NCBI GenBank assembly: GCA_008694505.1
Contig: VZDJ01000052.1
Span: 2,807,245 to 2,871,244 of the forward strand
Length of the DNA: 64,000 bases
Direction of reading: 5' to 3'
Source: Cyanoderma ruficeps
Taxonomy: Eukaryota > Chordata > Aves > Passeriformes > Timaliidae
Below are positions 12,501-26,476 of the stretch, one piece after another (positions within the stretch are counted from its first letter, which is position 1; every line of letters starts with the position of its first letter). A model generated the notes under the pieces. It was not told where the DNA came from. It did no database searches and was given only the letters and a program-made list of their open reading frames with translations. Made by a program: the position numbers and the translations under genes.

Positions 12501-15500
12501 TCTTTCTGCAACTGTTTAGAACAAATAATTAAAATTTTCCTGGTTTATTGGAATCCAGCTTGGTGATTTGTCATTACATCCCTTGGCTTGTAAACAGCCG
12601 TTTGCAAAAGCTGTCAGGTTTTAATTAGTTGCAAAGGGTTGATATGCTTGTTATCATCTGCATATAAATGGGGATTTTGGGATCTCCTGATGGAGCTGTG
12701 AGGCTTTTTTGGCCTGTGTGTGTCCCAAGGCTTGGCTGTGCTGCTGGGACCTTGTAGGGACACAGGTGTCCTGCAAAGAGACCTCAGCCAGTATTACTGG
12801 GAAGCATTTTATTAGGAATATGAGAGCAAGACCTAAAATTCAGCTACAAGTGAGGGAGTGAATGGGAGCAAATGAAAATAGCCAGAGGCCCATCTGAACT
12901 ACAAAGCAGCAGAAAATTATGGATTTCCAGGGTAGGGATATCAGTATATTCATGTTAAATCTATGGTAGCGTTTTTCCAAAGCATCAAACAGAAAGGAGA
13001 CTTGTTTCTTTTGCTTTATCTGCTGTGAATGTGCAAGAAAGTGGGCAAGTGCATCCAAATATCTGTGTGAGGTTTTTAATACAGTAGCTTACTTCTGAAA
13101 CAAACCAAACAAAGCTCCCTTCCTGTTTAATTATAAGTAGGATTATGCTGCCAAGTAAGACTTGCAAATTCTTCATTTTTAAATAAGTTCTGGGCAGTAT
13201 TTGTGTGATGATAACAAAAAACCTTACAGCTGTATTGAGTGTGAGTTTGCCTGTCTGTGGCTTTCTCAGCTCTGCCACCTCACAAACTAATCCTGGTTAA
13301 ATAAACAAAATTATCAGCTGTTGCCACTGGTTAGTTCAGACAGTCTGCCACTCCTGGGCTGTTAATGAGCATCCACAGGGGTGTTCCTGCAAAATGGATG
13401 GCACAGGGAAGCAAAATGGTTCTCTGTAGGCTAGAGCTACAAGAACATTTTCTGAGGGCCAGAAGTTGGCTTAATGCATTTTCCAACCCTTTGTGATTCA
13501 CAAGAACAAAGTGCAGTGAATTCCTGGTGAAAACTGCTGTGTGTTAAGACTGACACACAGCCATGCATGATTTAGGAAGGTTTTTCTCACTGTCTAAGGC
13601 ATTGTGGATTGAGTCTTTCCAAAGAGAAGCGTTTCCACAGCTACAAACTGGAGGAGAAGTTGCACAGCTGCTCCTCGATGTGGCTGATCTTCACTAGCAT
13701 TGCACAGAGACAGAATTAGGAGCAATTTTCTGCATCTGCATCTTTTTTTCTGTGGTTAATAGCACTGGGAGTGTCCAATACCCCTCATAATTTGGCTTTA
13801 GATGGCAAAAGTCAGGTCTTTGGTGTGAGAAGGTTGACCTGCAGATAAGTCTTGTTTGTGAGTGTATATATGTGTGATTCTTGGTGAACAGAAACCATTT
13901 TAGGGGTTGGGTAAAAAAGCAGGTGAAGTAAACATTTCCCAAACTTAGCCACTCTTGAGTATGAGCTTGCCTTCATACCTCCCCAAGTGTAGGTGAAATT
14001 ACTAACCAGCCTGAAATGTGAAGAATTTTACAGAAATGCAGAAATGTATCCGTGCTCTGCGATCGTGGTGTATCCCAGAAAGAGCAGGTGCAGAAAGTGA
14101 CAATTCCATGCTGATCTTACACTAAGGTTCAGGTAGCTCTTGATTTGTGTTGGTACCATGGTCCTGAATTTCCAAACACAGAAAAAAAAACCTGAGTGTT
14201 TATCTGTAAAGTGCAGCAATCTGTTAAAGTGCAGGCTTGCCCTTTTAAAGACATTTTCCATATGGTTTAGGTTTGTGAGCTTCTGAGTTACACTGTTTAT
14301 CTGGAGGAATTTGGATAAAGCACCATTGCCTTACTTTGGAGAAGAAATCCCCTTGGCTGGAAGATTCTTAGGGAGTTCCTGGCTGTGATATTTTGCAGTA
14401 TCCAGTTTCTTTGTTTGGAATCAGGGTGAACCCAGAAGTGTGATTTAGAATCAGGCCTAGATGGAAGCTGATATTTTCCCACCCTGCTGTGCACATATGT
14501 CTGGGGCTCATTCCCATCAAGGGAGACTGGTTTCCACGTGCCAGACTTCCAATGATAGTTAATTACCATAACACCTGTTAAAGGAACGTATCTTTTCCAT
14601 ATTATTTCCAGGAGGAATCCTAAAACAAGTGTCAATATAACTTGCAAATACTAATACATCATGATCTTGTTCTGAATTCAGGACAGTTATGCCCAGTCTT
14701 GGTGCTAGGTCAGTGTTCCAACACAGTTTACTGCAACTGGTAAGTAATTGGATTTTTTTAAAAAAACAGTTCAGAGGAAATGAGATCTTTCTGTTGTTGA
14801 AACACAGAAAAATCATTATCAACTCAGTCATTTTTATAAGAAATTACTGTGATGGAAGGTTCTGGTAGTTCAGGGGAGCTGTGCTGATGGTGGGTCTCAT
14901 TTGCTATGCATCCCATGCTTATTTTCCCTTTTCTGAAACACTTCCAATATTGATAATGCCACAACTGAAATTACACGAAGATTTTTTTTTTGTTCTTTTT
15001 GCTGCTCGGAGTTAACCTCCTTCCTCCGAGATTAATGAAATACATTTAAAATAATTTATATGAGAAATTGTGTGCTGTAGTTGGGAATGTTTAGTGTAAA
15101 TGGCTTCAAAATGCTGTTTGCTAATGAAGTGGCAGAAGCAGAACAGCAGTGCTAGGTAAGGTCATGGTATAAAGGGGAAACATTAATCTTGGAAATAATG
15201 GTTGTAATTTGCATGCTGTTAAAATGCTTTAAAAAAGGACAAAACCGAATTCAGATAAACTAAAGGGTCTGTGTGAATGGTTATCCTCATGCTGAGACAA
15301 ATAGAAGCAGCTGATGTGTGTGGGGATAGTTGACAGAGCTGTGGGAGCAGATCCCAGCCCTTGCAGGGCAGGGGGACTCTGCTTTGGCTGTTGCAAGAGA
15401 GCCAGACTCCCTTCAGAGGGTTAAAGAACAAAGCCAACACAGGAAGGTTTTCTGCAGCACATTTTTGGTAAAAAAAAATAAAAATCTAAACTTCCAAATG

Positions 15501-16063
15501 GCTATTTGGCAGTTTGAGAGGCTGATTTAGATGTCCCAGTTAGCCCAGTTTTGCTGAGTTGTGCCTTGATAAGGACAAAGATCCCTTACTCCCAAAGCCG
15601 GCTCCAGGGATCTGCCCACACTGCTGCTTCCATGCCCAGAAGCCTCGAGCTTCAGCCCAGCAGTTTCCCTTTTCCTCTCTGTTTACACACCCCTCAGACC
15701 CCACCGATTTTGTAGGAGAGGATGTCGCCTTCTGCAGAAATATTTGTATTTTTGGTTGGAGCAGTGGTAAAGTGTTTACTGTTGCTACCAGGGTAAACAT
15801 TCAAGGTGTTGGACAGAGGCAGGAGGAAGGGCAAGACAGGAGCTTGTTTAGGTCTCGTGGTGTGTGTGTTTTACAGGTCAGTGCATGAACATTTTCAGAA
15901 CTGCTGCAGGGTTTTGGGTTTGCTTGGCTTTGGCTGAAAGAAGAGGAGTTCTTTTGGAGTTGCTTTCATATCCTTCAGATTTTCTGTGTGGAGTGGCCCA
16001 AGGCTCTGGGGTGCTTTGGGAGCTGGGGCTGCTGATGCTGTAGAGTTTGGATCTGATGAAAGT
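6555..16063. other. Intron without recognisable genes
   Basis: Contains only short simple repeats: (GA)n at 8093-8107 and a run of 11 T at 10680-10690. No CR1, LTR or exon was recognised. The longest frames (about 150 codons at 7892 and 10662) show no domain or coding-like composition. Confidence 0.6.
8093..8107. repeat. (GA)n microsatellite, short
   Basis: GGAGAGAGAGAGAGC, about six GA units. Confidence 0.85.
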
Positions 16064-16200
16064 GTGTTCAAGGCTAGTTTGGATGGACCTCTGAGCAGCC
16101 TGGTCTAGTGGAAGGATATCCCTGCCCCATGCCAGGGGGGTTGGAACAATATGGCCTTTAAGGCTTCTTCCAACTCAAACCATTCTACAATTCTCTGATG
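16064..16200 (+). mobile_element. CR1 LINE 3' tail fragment
   Basis: Short sense-strand CR1 3' end. Diagnostic runs are GTTCAAGGCTAGTTTGGATGG, CCTGGTCTAGTGGAAGG, GGGGGGTTGGAAC and the terminal CTTCCAACTCAAACCATTCT followed by degenerate ATTCTNTG repeats up to 16200. Coding part and 5' end are missing. Diverged, hence probably old. Confidence 0.88.
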
Positions 16201-19200
16201 TCCTTGGTTGCCAGTTCTCATAGCTGATGTGTTAATCTTTACACCACGTTTGTCCCTCTTCTGAAAAGTGGCAACACTTCTCCGTGTTTCAAAGGAATTA
16301 TTGCTGCTTTAAGTTCTTGTAGGCAACACTGAATATGATCTAGCTCATTTTTAAGACACTTACAAGTTTGTGGCAGTATTTCAGTTGTGGGAAGTGATTT
16401 TTTTTTTTTTCCCAAGGCTATTCTTTTTTCATCCTGCTGGAGTCAGGAGAGTTTCAAATGGTGGGAGGAAAAGTGGAATTATTTAACTGTTGCTTACATA
16501 ATGAAAAAAGGAGAATTTGAAAGCTGTGCCTAGGTCTCCTCATCTTTTGATGGTGCTTGGCTTTTCCTTTTGGTTTATAGTTAAAGTGTTCTCTGAAAGC
16601 ATAATCACTTGATATTGCTAATTTGAATGTTTGCATGTGACACTTGCAAATTATGTAATTAAAAGGAACCCTTTGCTGGTGTTTTTAGGAATCAGATACC
16701 AGCCTGATTGAGAGCATTTAAATGTCCACACGTTTGAAAGGGAGGTACTGTGTTTTCTACTTCAACTGAAAACTTTGCACGTATTATGAGTGTCAAGGTA
16801 AAACTTGTCAGGCTGTAAACAAATGTTACACAATCTCTGTTAGCTTTCTGCCATCTGGCCAAACCCAGGGATTCTCAGACAGTCTTGTGCTCGTCACAGC
16901 ACCGCTGAGCTTGGCAATGTGGGAAAAGATGCCCACAGCTGCCAGGGGAGGAGAAGGTGTGGCGGAGGAGCCACAAGTTCTTGTCCTCTGTCTCTGTGTG
17001 GACCAAAACAAACCCTTATGCTCACAGGGGTTTGGATGTGAGGTTCCCTCCCCTGCTCCCAGACCAGGTACCTGGTGGGTAACTCCCTGTGGCTTGAGGA
17101 AGTTTCTTATTTGTGAGCTGTTGGAACATTTGGAATAACTTCAGATTATCAGTTCAATGTCTTCAAAGCAAACTGAAGAGCTTGTGCCGCTCCACAGCAG
17201 AGTGAGCAGCCCTAGTGCCCCTATACAGGTTTGCTCAATCCTATTTAAGATTCTGTGATAATCACTATCCACTGTGAACTCCCTTCCTGATGGAAGAGGG
17301 AATTGCCTGAGCTGGGATTGCACATCCCATGGAAAGGAAGTGGATTCCTGCCCTGCCTGCCTGCAGAGCCTGATTCATCAAGGCACTTGGCATATGCTCC
17401 AGAAGCCTTGTAGGAAGAAACCCTGCAATGACCAAGTATTTGTTTAGCACATCCAGGAAAGGTGTGATCCCAGGATAAGAGAACTGGGAGACAAAGTGTT
17501 GTTTAAAGAGAATTCTATATTAAGTAGCCCAGAATTAAGATGAGTGATGAGAATGTAGAAATGTTGTCAGCAGCTTTCCCCTGAGTAGGAATTGTGCCTG
17601 TTAGTCATGCAGTTTATCCTGATGATAAATTCAAAACTATTTGCAAGATTATTTAGAGTATGAGAAAAAAAAATGCGTTTTCCTTTACTCTTTGAGCTAT
17701 GTCAAATGTGATATAAAACTATTTGATCTACAGTTATTTCAATTGCAGTTGAATATTAGAGACATACTTGGAATTCTAATGTGCTTATAAACCAGAGAAA
17801 AAAAAAAGAGCAGAAATGTTTTTATTTGCATGAAAATAGTGAACCCTTGAGGTAGCTGCAGATGGATGTTTTTCTTTGGGTGTGCATTGTCTATTGCCCC
17901 TGGGAGTACAGCACTGAATTCCATGAATACATAGTTCAGTCTGGCCAGATGAATGTGGCACAGTTGCTCTACCTGCTGCAAATAAGAGAATTGGAGGTTA
18001 AAAAAAAAGTTAAATACTTGTTTTTCTCTGCTTTTCTACATGGGATTACGCTTGAGAACTGCAAGGACCGCCTTGCCAGTGTTAATACAGGCTCCGTGGT
18101 CTCAGCAGCATGGACACAAAATAAAAAAGCTGATGGCACACAGCAAAAGTCTTCCTTGGAACCCAGGTGCCCAGTTTTGCAGGGAGGGAGCTGAGGGGTG
18201 GATTCCATCCTCCCCTGCACCATGGAGACAGCTGTTTACACAACCGAGCTGGTTTAGAGTCGTGTTTGTCACAGGCTTTAAACCCAGAGCTTATTTACAT
18301 CAATTGCTGCAAATCAGAGCACTTGGGCAAAGCCAAAATCTATTTATAGGGCCCTTATCAGTACATCACGTGTTTTCCAGTTCCCTTGGTGGTGGAGTGA
18401 GCCCACCCCCCAGTGAAGTAAAGAAATGCTTTTCTAGCTGGGCCTGTGAGCAGAGGCAACAGAAACAAAAGGCTTCATGTGCTGCCTCCAGTTCTTCACT
18501 CTCCCGTTAGTGGATGATTGCAGTTTGTGGGGGATGGATTGATTTTTGTTTGGGTTTTGGGATGTAGAAGGCTTAGAAATGTCTCCAGGAAATGAAAAGG
18601 CAATCAACAGGCAAATCACCGAAGGAAAAAAGAAAAAAGAAAAAGCTGTATTTCAGTTATTTATTCCTGAGATGTGCAGCAGGGTTCTTTAAAATTCCCA
18701 TCACCCAGAGGGACCTGATTGGCTTCCTTTTAATTTTGCTTCAAATAATAAAATCTGAGCTTGAAAAGCCAACATGAGTGGGCTCTGCTCATCCAACATC
18801 TTTCTTTACCAAGTTGCTCTCAATACTGATTAGTGGATATAACAAAGAAAAACCTCATTACATTGCAGAAAACTGGGCTGGCTGGTCATGTCCTGTGTGT
18901 GCAAGAGAAAATAAAGTGCAGGCTCAGAAACAAAAAAAGCACTAATGTTTGAAACCATGGCTGGGAAGAAATATGATGGCTTATTGTGTTTGAAGAGCTT
19001 TCTTGAAACACAAGGATGAGTGATGTGGGCAGCAGCTGGCTCTGGGGTGAAATTCTTGTGCAAACCCTGGGCTGGGAGGGCACAGTTTAGTCTGGGCACA
19101 CAGAGCAGAGCTGGGAGCTTCATTCAGCTGGGTTTGGTTTTCAGCATCATTTGATGTGTGTGTTCTGGTTTCTTTGTATTTCTGCATTGGGAGCTTCATT

Positions 19201-19522
19201 AGAAGTTGCATTTTAACAAATGTAGAGTAAATTTTATTTCTTAAGCATCAGAATGGAATGAGACAAAACCAATTCTGATGAGCTTTTTTTAGCAAACAGC
19301 AGCACGAGGGAGACTTGGAGGAAAAATTCTGTATCAATTCATATTGAGTTTAAAATTTCACATTTTAGAAGCAGTAGTTATTAATTTAAATATTTTGCAA
19401 ATATTTCTGTTTGTTTTCTTTTCTCATTTTAATTGCTTGATATCAGTGGAAATCTTCTACATTTTGCTAGACCAGAGACAGATTTCTATTAAAACAAATA
19501 GATGTATTTTAAATTTCAAGGA
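16201..19522. other. Intron without recognisable genes
   Basis: Holds a 13-T run at 16398-16410 and the purine tract near 18.63 kb. The 156-codon frame at 18040 is low in coding signal and contains no recognised motif. Confidence 0.6.
18621..18645. repeat. Purine-only GA/A tract
   Basis: GAAGGAAAAAAGAAAAAAGA followed by AAAAG: a purine-only stretch with a 7-base period. Confidence 0.85.
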
Positions 19523-19580
19523 AACACAGAATGGGTACAGTTGGAAGGGACCACAGTGGGTCGTCTGAGCCGAGCACAAT
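19523..19580 (-). mobile_element. CR1 LINE 3' tail, very short antisense fragment
   Basis: About 58 bases resembling the extreme 3' end of a CR1 copy in inverted orientation: AAACACAGAATGGGTACAG, then TTGGAAGGGACCACAGTGGG and a short stretch resembling the next consensus segment. The right edge is uncertain because similarity fades after about 19575. Confidence 0.7.
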
Positions 19581-20385
19581 CTTTTCTGTTTCTAACTTGA
19601 AAACAGTTTCTATTTGTTATTTATAGATATATTACAGATAGGAGTGCTGTTACAAAGCATGAACTATGCTGTCTAAAATAGACTTCTTCAGAAATGTGGG
19701 AAATGGTTTTGTCTATTTTTTAACGTGCCTGTCATCTGTTAAAAGTAACTTTTTCCCCTGAAGAGAAGAGCTGCGTGGTCTGGTAAGAATGAAGTGTCAG
19801 CAGCTGCCTGCAATTACATTGTCTTGGAGAGGCCACCACAGACCAGCCAGGGGACATTAAACTGGAGTGACAGTCAGCCAGGGGAGGTGAAACGTGTGAA
19901 AATAAAGACCCCAAAGAGAAGGGCAGAGCTCTGAAATCACATTGAGATGATGTGAGTTGGTGCCAGCCCCACAGCACTGCAAGCACTACCTCGGCCACAG
20001 ATTCTCACCCCATGCCAAGGTGCACTCCAAGCGAGGGCACAGAGCACCAGGGAACCTTCAGGGCCTGGCAAGGAGCAGAGCTGTCTTCTCCAAACAGCAT
20101 CTGGCAAAGCCTGGACAAGATGTGGGGGCAAAGAGCTCCTTGTGCAATCTTAGCAGCTGTTTGGTTTTTATTGGGAAACAGCTAAGCCAGGAAAAAAGTC
20201 CAATAAGCAGTAATTAGTAATGCTGGTGCAGTTTTAGTGCAGTGATGTATTTATTTTTCTACTCTTTCTACACTTGTATTTACTTCACTCCTAGCTGGAA
20301 TCCAAACAGTTGCTCCTTAGAAGGGGTTTGAAATGCTGTGTGAAGCACCTTCAGTTATGGAGTTCAGCTGATGTTGGATTGTTTC

Positions 20386-20600
20386 AGAGTCACAGAACCA
20401 TGAAGGTGGGAAAAGAACTCTGAGGTCATCGAGTCCAACCCGTGGCTGAACCTTCACCATGTCGAGCAGAGCACTGTGTCCCATGTTTGGGCATTCCTTG
20501 ACCAGGGATGGTGACTCCATCACATCCCTTGGCAGTTCAAACCAATGTTTAACATCCTTTTCCATGAAGAAATTCTTTGATGTCCAGCCTGAACCTGGTA
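20386..20600 (-). mobile_element. CR1 LINE 3' tail fragment, antisense
   Basis: Inverted CR1 copy about 215 bases long. On the + strand it starts AGAGTCACAGAACCATGAAGG and continues through GAGGTCATCGAGTCCAACCC, CCAGGGATGGTGACTCCATC and GAAGAAATTCTTTGATGTCC. Read on the - strand, the inner part is the end of CR1 ORF2 (HWFELPRDVMESPSL), interrupted by deletions. It is of the same subtype as the copy near 2.3 kb, to judge from the shared 'MESPSL/VESPSL' end and the matching UTR. Confidence 0.87.
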
Positions 20601-23600
20601 TGGTTACACCCAACCCAGCAAAGCATTTTAACTTAGTGACATTTCATTTTTTAGTGCATTTCTCACTTTTCTTTCAAAAATGGTTCTTTTTAGTTGGTCT
20701 TGTTTCTTGAAAATTGCAAGTGGAATCACCCTGAACTAGAAGCTCAGTTCAGTGATATGCACCCTGAACCACTGCATATCTTTGGTCTGGATCGTGCCTT
20801 AACCTGTAATCAGTTTAAATACGGTTTATAATCTATTTACAGTTTTATTCCTTTATCTAGGACATGTTTCTTTGAAGAAGAAATTGTGTTTGACAGTGTA
20901 CTTCATGTTTGAGAGCTGAAATCCAATTTGTCTGATCCTAGAGAACTGGCTCCCATGTTTCTGTTAATGAAAACCCTCACATCATCCTGCTGTCCAAATC
21001 AGCAGGAATGACCACTAACCATCCATTACCATCGCTCAGCACGTCACAGCCAAAGCACCAGCCAGGTGGGAAGATGGATAGAAACAAATCCCTGACCTCC
21101 TGCCAGGCTGATCTTTCCCTTCAGAGCATTACAGTCTAATTCCATAAACATTTTCATGATTTTTGTCAGTGTATTTAAAGCCCAAACCGTGTTTGCTTCT
21201 GTAGCTACATGGCTATTTATTGGCATTATTTCAGGGATGAAAGAGCTGACTGAAAGTGAAGGATCAAGATGTGTTATCTGCAGTACTATCAGTGTAGCCT
21301 TTTTGCTGTGCTTTACTTTATAATGAGCTGCAGGTTGGCAGGCCCAGCATGGAGAGTATTTGCAAATGTCTATGTTTTGTTTAAAAGCTGAGGAGCAGAA
21401 TAGTTCTTATTTTGGGATCTGTGCCTAATGCAATTTTCCAGTAGTAACTAAATCAGATATTGCCCTCAATATTTGTTTGCTCTTTATGCAGTGAAGTAGG
21501 AATAGTGTGGATATTGTAAAATGGGAGTCAAGCACTGAGCAGGAGCAGTATTTACAAAGGCATTTGTATTTGTGTTACTCAAGTATTTCTTCTCCATTAC
21601 GCTTTGTTAATGACCTTTCAAGTCCTTTCCAAGTTTACATTTCTTCAATTTTATGAATCTTATTTAGAAAAAATAAGCTCTAATTCATTCTATCCTCCAA
21701 CAATCTTTAAACTATGGAAGAGAGTACTTGTAATTCTAAGTAAATCTTTCATATTGGAATAGTAAATTGTTCTAAATTGATGATCTGCTGCAGAGCCTAA
21801 CCTTGGTGATCAGTGAGGAGTTTATGTAACGTCTCATCTGTTTCTCCTAAATCTGGGAGGAAAATCCTGACAGCCTTGTCACATTTGCTTTCCCTAACCT
21901 GGAATATCTCAATCTAATTGTGCATCTCTGAATCATCCCTTATTTTTTTTTCTTGGAGAAACAGAGATTGTTCTTAACTGTCAACACCCAGGAAAATGAA
22001 GTTGGAAGACCAAAGGTTTCTAAAGCTATGCACAAGAAGAGTTATCTGAATAAACCCTTGTGCTATGTGCATGTCTGATAATTGAGGGAAGAGACTTCTG
22101 CTGCCACTGCATTGCTGCTCTTGGTTTGCATGACTCCTTGGCTTTCTGTTCTGCTTGACATCAAATACAGATGTCTTGGAAGGGAGGACCAGCAGGAAGG
22201 CAGCCTCCTAAAGGCATTGCCTGACACAGAAACACTGGAGTTAGTGCTCTTTTAGTTCCAGCCTCCAGCTCAGAGGATCTGCTGCAGCTGGAGATAAGTA
22301 AATGGTGCAGTGATTCACGTTATAGCGCTGAGAAAATGAACTTTCTGTCAAGTTTGTGTCACTTTATCAAGAATGTAAAATGTCCTGGTAGCTCAATTTC
22401 CTAATTAAGCTTTGCCTGTTACTTCCTGACTGAGAAATGGTATTACCAGAAGGCTGAAAAGAGCCAGAGCTGAAATGTAGTTTTTGGGAAATACACTGAG
22501 TGAAGTGGACTAGAGCTCAGTTCCCAACAGAACAGAAAGCTCTGGAAATCAACAGCCTGGGAAGGAGCTAAATGTGTTGCTGTTATATTCATTTTCCTCT
22601 CCACCTTCAGCTTATTAGGTCCTATCTTGAATTTCCTTTTCTTGGTAGAAGTTTCTGCACATGTGTAGAGAAAGTTTCTTTTCAAGCAGCTCGACTGGAG
22701 CATTTGTGGGGACACCACCTTCCTTGTCAGCCAAGACCATATTCCTTTTTGATAGACGAGCACAGTGTCTCTTTCACAAGCCACCTCAGTTGGGCTGTGA
22801 TATTTAAAACAAGATGATGACTGTACCTGGAAGCAAATTACAAAAGGATATTTCAAAACCTCTTTGAGTGAAACAGTGACTAAATAAACACTGCCCTGGG
22901 CACAGAGTTAAGGGCAGTGGAGAGAATCCTTTCTGCAAATGCTTCTCTCTTCCAGGGTCCATGGAGCCTGTTCCCCTGGGTGATCTCTGACAGAGGGTGC
23001 TGCTAATTAAACAAGGACTCTCTGTTCATGGAAGGATGTGCAACCAAATGCTAATTGGGCAGGAATTAGCAGCAGTGGAGGAGGCCATGTGGAGAGCATG
23101 TCATACATAATGTTACAGTGCCTGGCAAGAATATAAATTACCTGGTGCTGAAATCTCCCAACCTGAGCAAGTTGTCGAGGAGCAGGTGGGGTCTGAAGAA
23201 CCACGTGTGGAGATTTGATTTACAGAGAGAGGGGATGGAACAGGAGTTTCTTCTGGAAGTGACAGCAGCTTTCTGCTTTTGATGAGCCGTTCCAGAACGT
23301 GGAAGATGCAGCTGCTTGATCCCCCTCTCATATCCAGCTGTTTAATTTCTCTCAGTGCAATGACTCTGTGCTTTAAAAGCCAAAGGCACACAAAACATCA
23401 GCACTTTCAACACTGCTCTGATTGCATCCTTGCATTTTGTTCTGCCACTGTGTGTTCTCCTTGCAGTGCAGTTCTGGAGCTTTGGAGTGTAATTGCTTTT
23501 AATTGTATCTAGAAACCAAGTTCTTAAAGTACTAATAGGTTGAATAAGAGTGTCTTTTTTAAAAAATTTAATTTCAAAGCACTTGTTTTTCCTTACTTAA

Positions 23601-26447
23601 TTTTCATGTTAATGGCTGGTAGTTTAATGAAAAGATCTTTGCTAAGATTTACAAGCAAGCCTGAGTTTATAATGGAAGTTCAGATAAGCAGCTGAGCCAC
23701 AAACTTTGGATAAAATAAATGCTTACAAATCAGCTTCATTTTGTTTCTGAGCCCCTGTGCCAGCTACAAGAATTGTCATCATCAAAACTATTTTAACAGA
23801 ACTCAGAGCATGACTAATACTTGGTGGGAAAGATTTGTGCAAACAAAAATGGCCCAAGGAGTTCTCATCTGCAACAAAATATTTAACAGAATAAAATCCA
23901 AAACTTCTCATGCACCAAATAACCTTTTCCCTCAAGGAAAGAGTATTATGGCTTCAGTGCAGAAAGTGCAGCACAGCCTTTTTGAAGAACATCAGTGACC
24001 AAAATTTTCTACAGATTGGAGACATCTACAGGGGAATGTATTTTTTCAATTGAATTATCTTACTCATGCAAACTGCTTCTTCCAGATAAACAAAACCAGA
24101 CAGGCTGTAAGCAGATTAATAAAATATTGGACAATTAAAGCAAACTCTTGGAAATAAAAACAATTTTGTGTGTTCTCGGTTTAACCTAAAGGCTGCTACC
24201 ATGAGTATATGTAAACCAGGCCTTGTAAACATCTGAGCTACACAAGTTCTAGTACCCAGCAGCAATTATTCAAGACTTAACCTCACATTAGAATAAAGTT
24301 TCCATCTTAACTAAATGAGAACTGGGAGCTGAAGTTGTTCTGTACCTAGGCAGGAGCACTCGACATCATGGAAAATCGGTGCTCACAAGCAGCAGAGATT
24401 CCATGAGTAAAGTTCTTAAATCACAGCTGTCATTTATGCGTTGTAAGGAAGCCAGAAGGAGAGGAATTAATGGTCCCAGCAGTTATCCAGTGTCAGCTTC
24501 TGTGATTTCCTTTGAAGTGGAGATGGCAGATAATGACGTAGAAACAGAGTCTGCCCAAAGCACCTTTCTAGCCGTGTCCACATGAGCTCAGGGGAGAAAG
24601 TTCTCCTGTGAGAATTTGTTATATAGAGATGTGTCTACAACTCTGTGGGATTTGTCCAGTTGTATTTTATCAAATCATCCTCAGTTCTGGGTAGCAAGGC
24701 CTTTTCTTGGGTTTATCTGTCTGTGTAAAGTACAGGATTATGATATAAAACAGTCCTGATGCAGCTGGTTTTGTTTCTTGTTTTTGGTTTTAATAGAGGC
24801 TACTCAGGCTTTGCTCTTGCTGTTACTTTGGCTGAATGTATGTTCTTATGCTGTCATTCCCTCCGAAAGAGTTCATTTAATCTCAGTTTGCCGTGTTTGC
24901 AGGACTTAGCTGGAACTATGACACTGCTTCTTGTGATGCCATTATTCCCCAGCTGCTGGGAATTGCAGGATGCATGACTCCACAAGTGGCCGAGCCTCGG
25001 AAACAGGGAAGTGAGCGTGCTCAATCCTTCATGTAGCACTCCTCCAAAAAGGAGTTAACGCTTCCCTGTGGGCACAACAAAGGAGCTGTGGAGTTATGTT
25101 TACCAAGAGCTCTGGGCTTGTAAAAATTCCCCTCTTGGGCCTCTCTAGCTCTCAGCCCAATAACTCACTTGGAAGCACAGCTCCTCAGAAACCCAAGGGG
25201 AGATGCAGCTCTTGGGAGCCTGATGTGCTTGTAGAGGTTTTGCTGCCAAAACTTGGCTAGTAAAAGTTCTGTTAAAAACTGTAGAACCAGAGCAGTTCTT
25301 TTACTGGCAGGAGCGTGTTTTCTTTGGTGAAATGATTTCATTGGCAAAATAACTTAATGTGAGCATGAAAGTGCTTGCACAGAGGTGTCTGCTGGTACCT
25401 TCCAGTGAGGCTCAAAGATTGGCAGACCTTGAGTTTTGGGTAGGGAAGAACCACCTGCAACTGCCGAGTGACAGGAACTGAGAATTAGTGCTCCCAATAT
25501 ACAGCACAGGAGGTTGTGATTGATTGCTGCTGTCAGTTAAACAAGGAGGAAGATTTGGCAATCCACACTAATGGACCTGAGATACTGAAATTAAATTTGG
25601 GAGTGAAAAATGCTCTGGCTCATCCACTCAGTTGTAATTGTATACTTGCAATTCCTTCATCTGGGCTGGACCTAAAATATGTACTTTGGTGATCAGATTA
25701 AATGAAATCTTAATGATCAGCTGGGGTTATACAAAATGCTAATTAAACCCAGGGAAGTCTGTTAATATAATTAGCCTTGGGACAAAACAATTTAAGAACT
25801 GGAAACGTTATTTGTAGAGTCCTGTCATTTCCTAAGTACAATCTTTGAGTCTGGAGACAGGAGACCAAAAGTGGAAATCTTTGTGTGGAACTGAGAAGGG
25901 CTGAGTGTATTTTTAATATGTTTTGTATCTTCTGGGTGTCTTTAGTTCACTCCTGATTCTGGCACCAACATGAGGGAGCCCTGTACATTTAAAGCAGCAC
26001 AAAAAGGAGCCCCTGTGGCTTGGTTTGAAGAGGTGCCCTCTTAACCAGCAAAGGTGCCTGGAATTTGAGTGGGCATTGGAAAACAAAAAAAGGACTCAAA
26101 TACCCTTTGGATTTATGTTACTCTTCTCCTGTCAGATTATATGCTTGAAAATGAGCTTTGTAAAGCATGGGGAGTACTGTTTGTGCTTTTGCTGGGCCCC
26201 TGTTTTTAATGCTGGTTGGATTTCCTTTCCTTTGAGGACTCGTCAAAAATAAATTTGTATTTACTTCATCCTGTTTTTTTATTCTATGTTTTCAAAAACA
26301 TTTAACTTTGAAATTTCTAAAGAAAAAAATGAAGAAAATGTTGGATTCCTTGTTTTTTTTATTGCTTTGGAGGCCTGGTGGAGGATGAATAGTTTGTCTT
26401 TTTTGCTTCCAGGAGTCTAACTGAGGCTCTTTGGCATTAAAAAGAAA

Positions 26448-26476
26448 ATCAATAATAATAATAAAAAATCAATAAA
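26448..26476. repeat. (AAT)n-like simple repeat
   Basis: AATCAATAATAATAATAAAA followed by AATCAATAAAA: an interrupted trinucleotide tract. Confidence 0.85.

Noticed and set aside
21778..21860. TGATGA and a following TGAT motif resembling C and C' boxes of a snoRNA
   Set aside because: No D box CTGA at the right place and no terminal stem.
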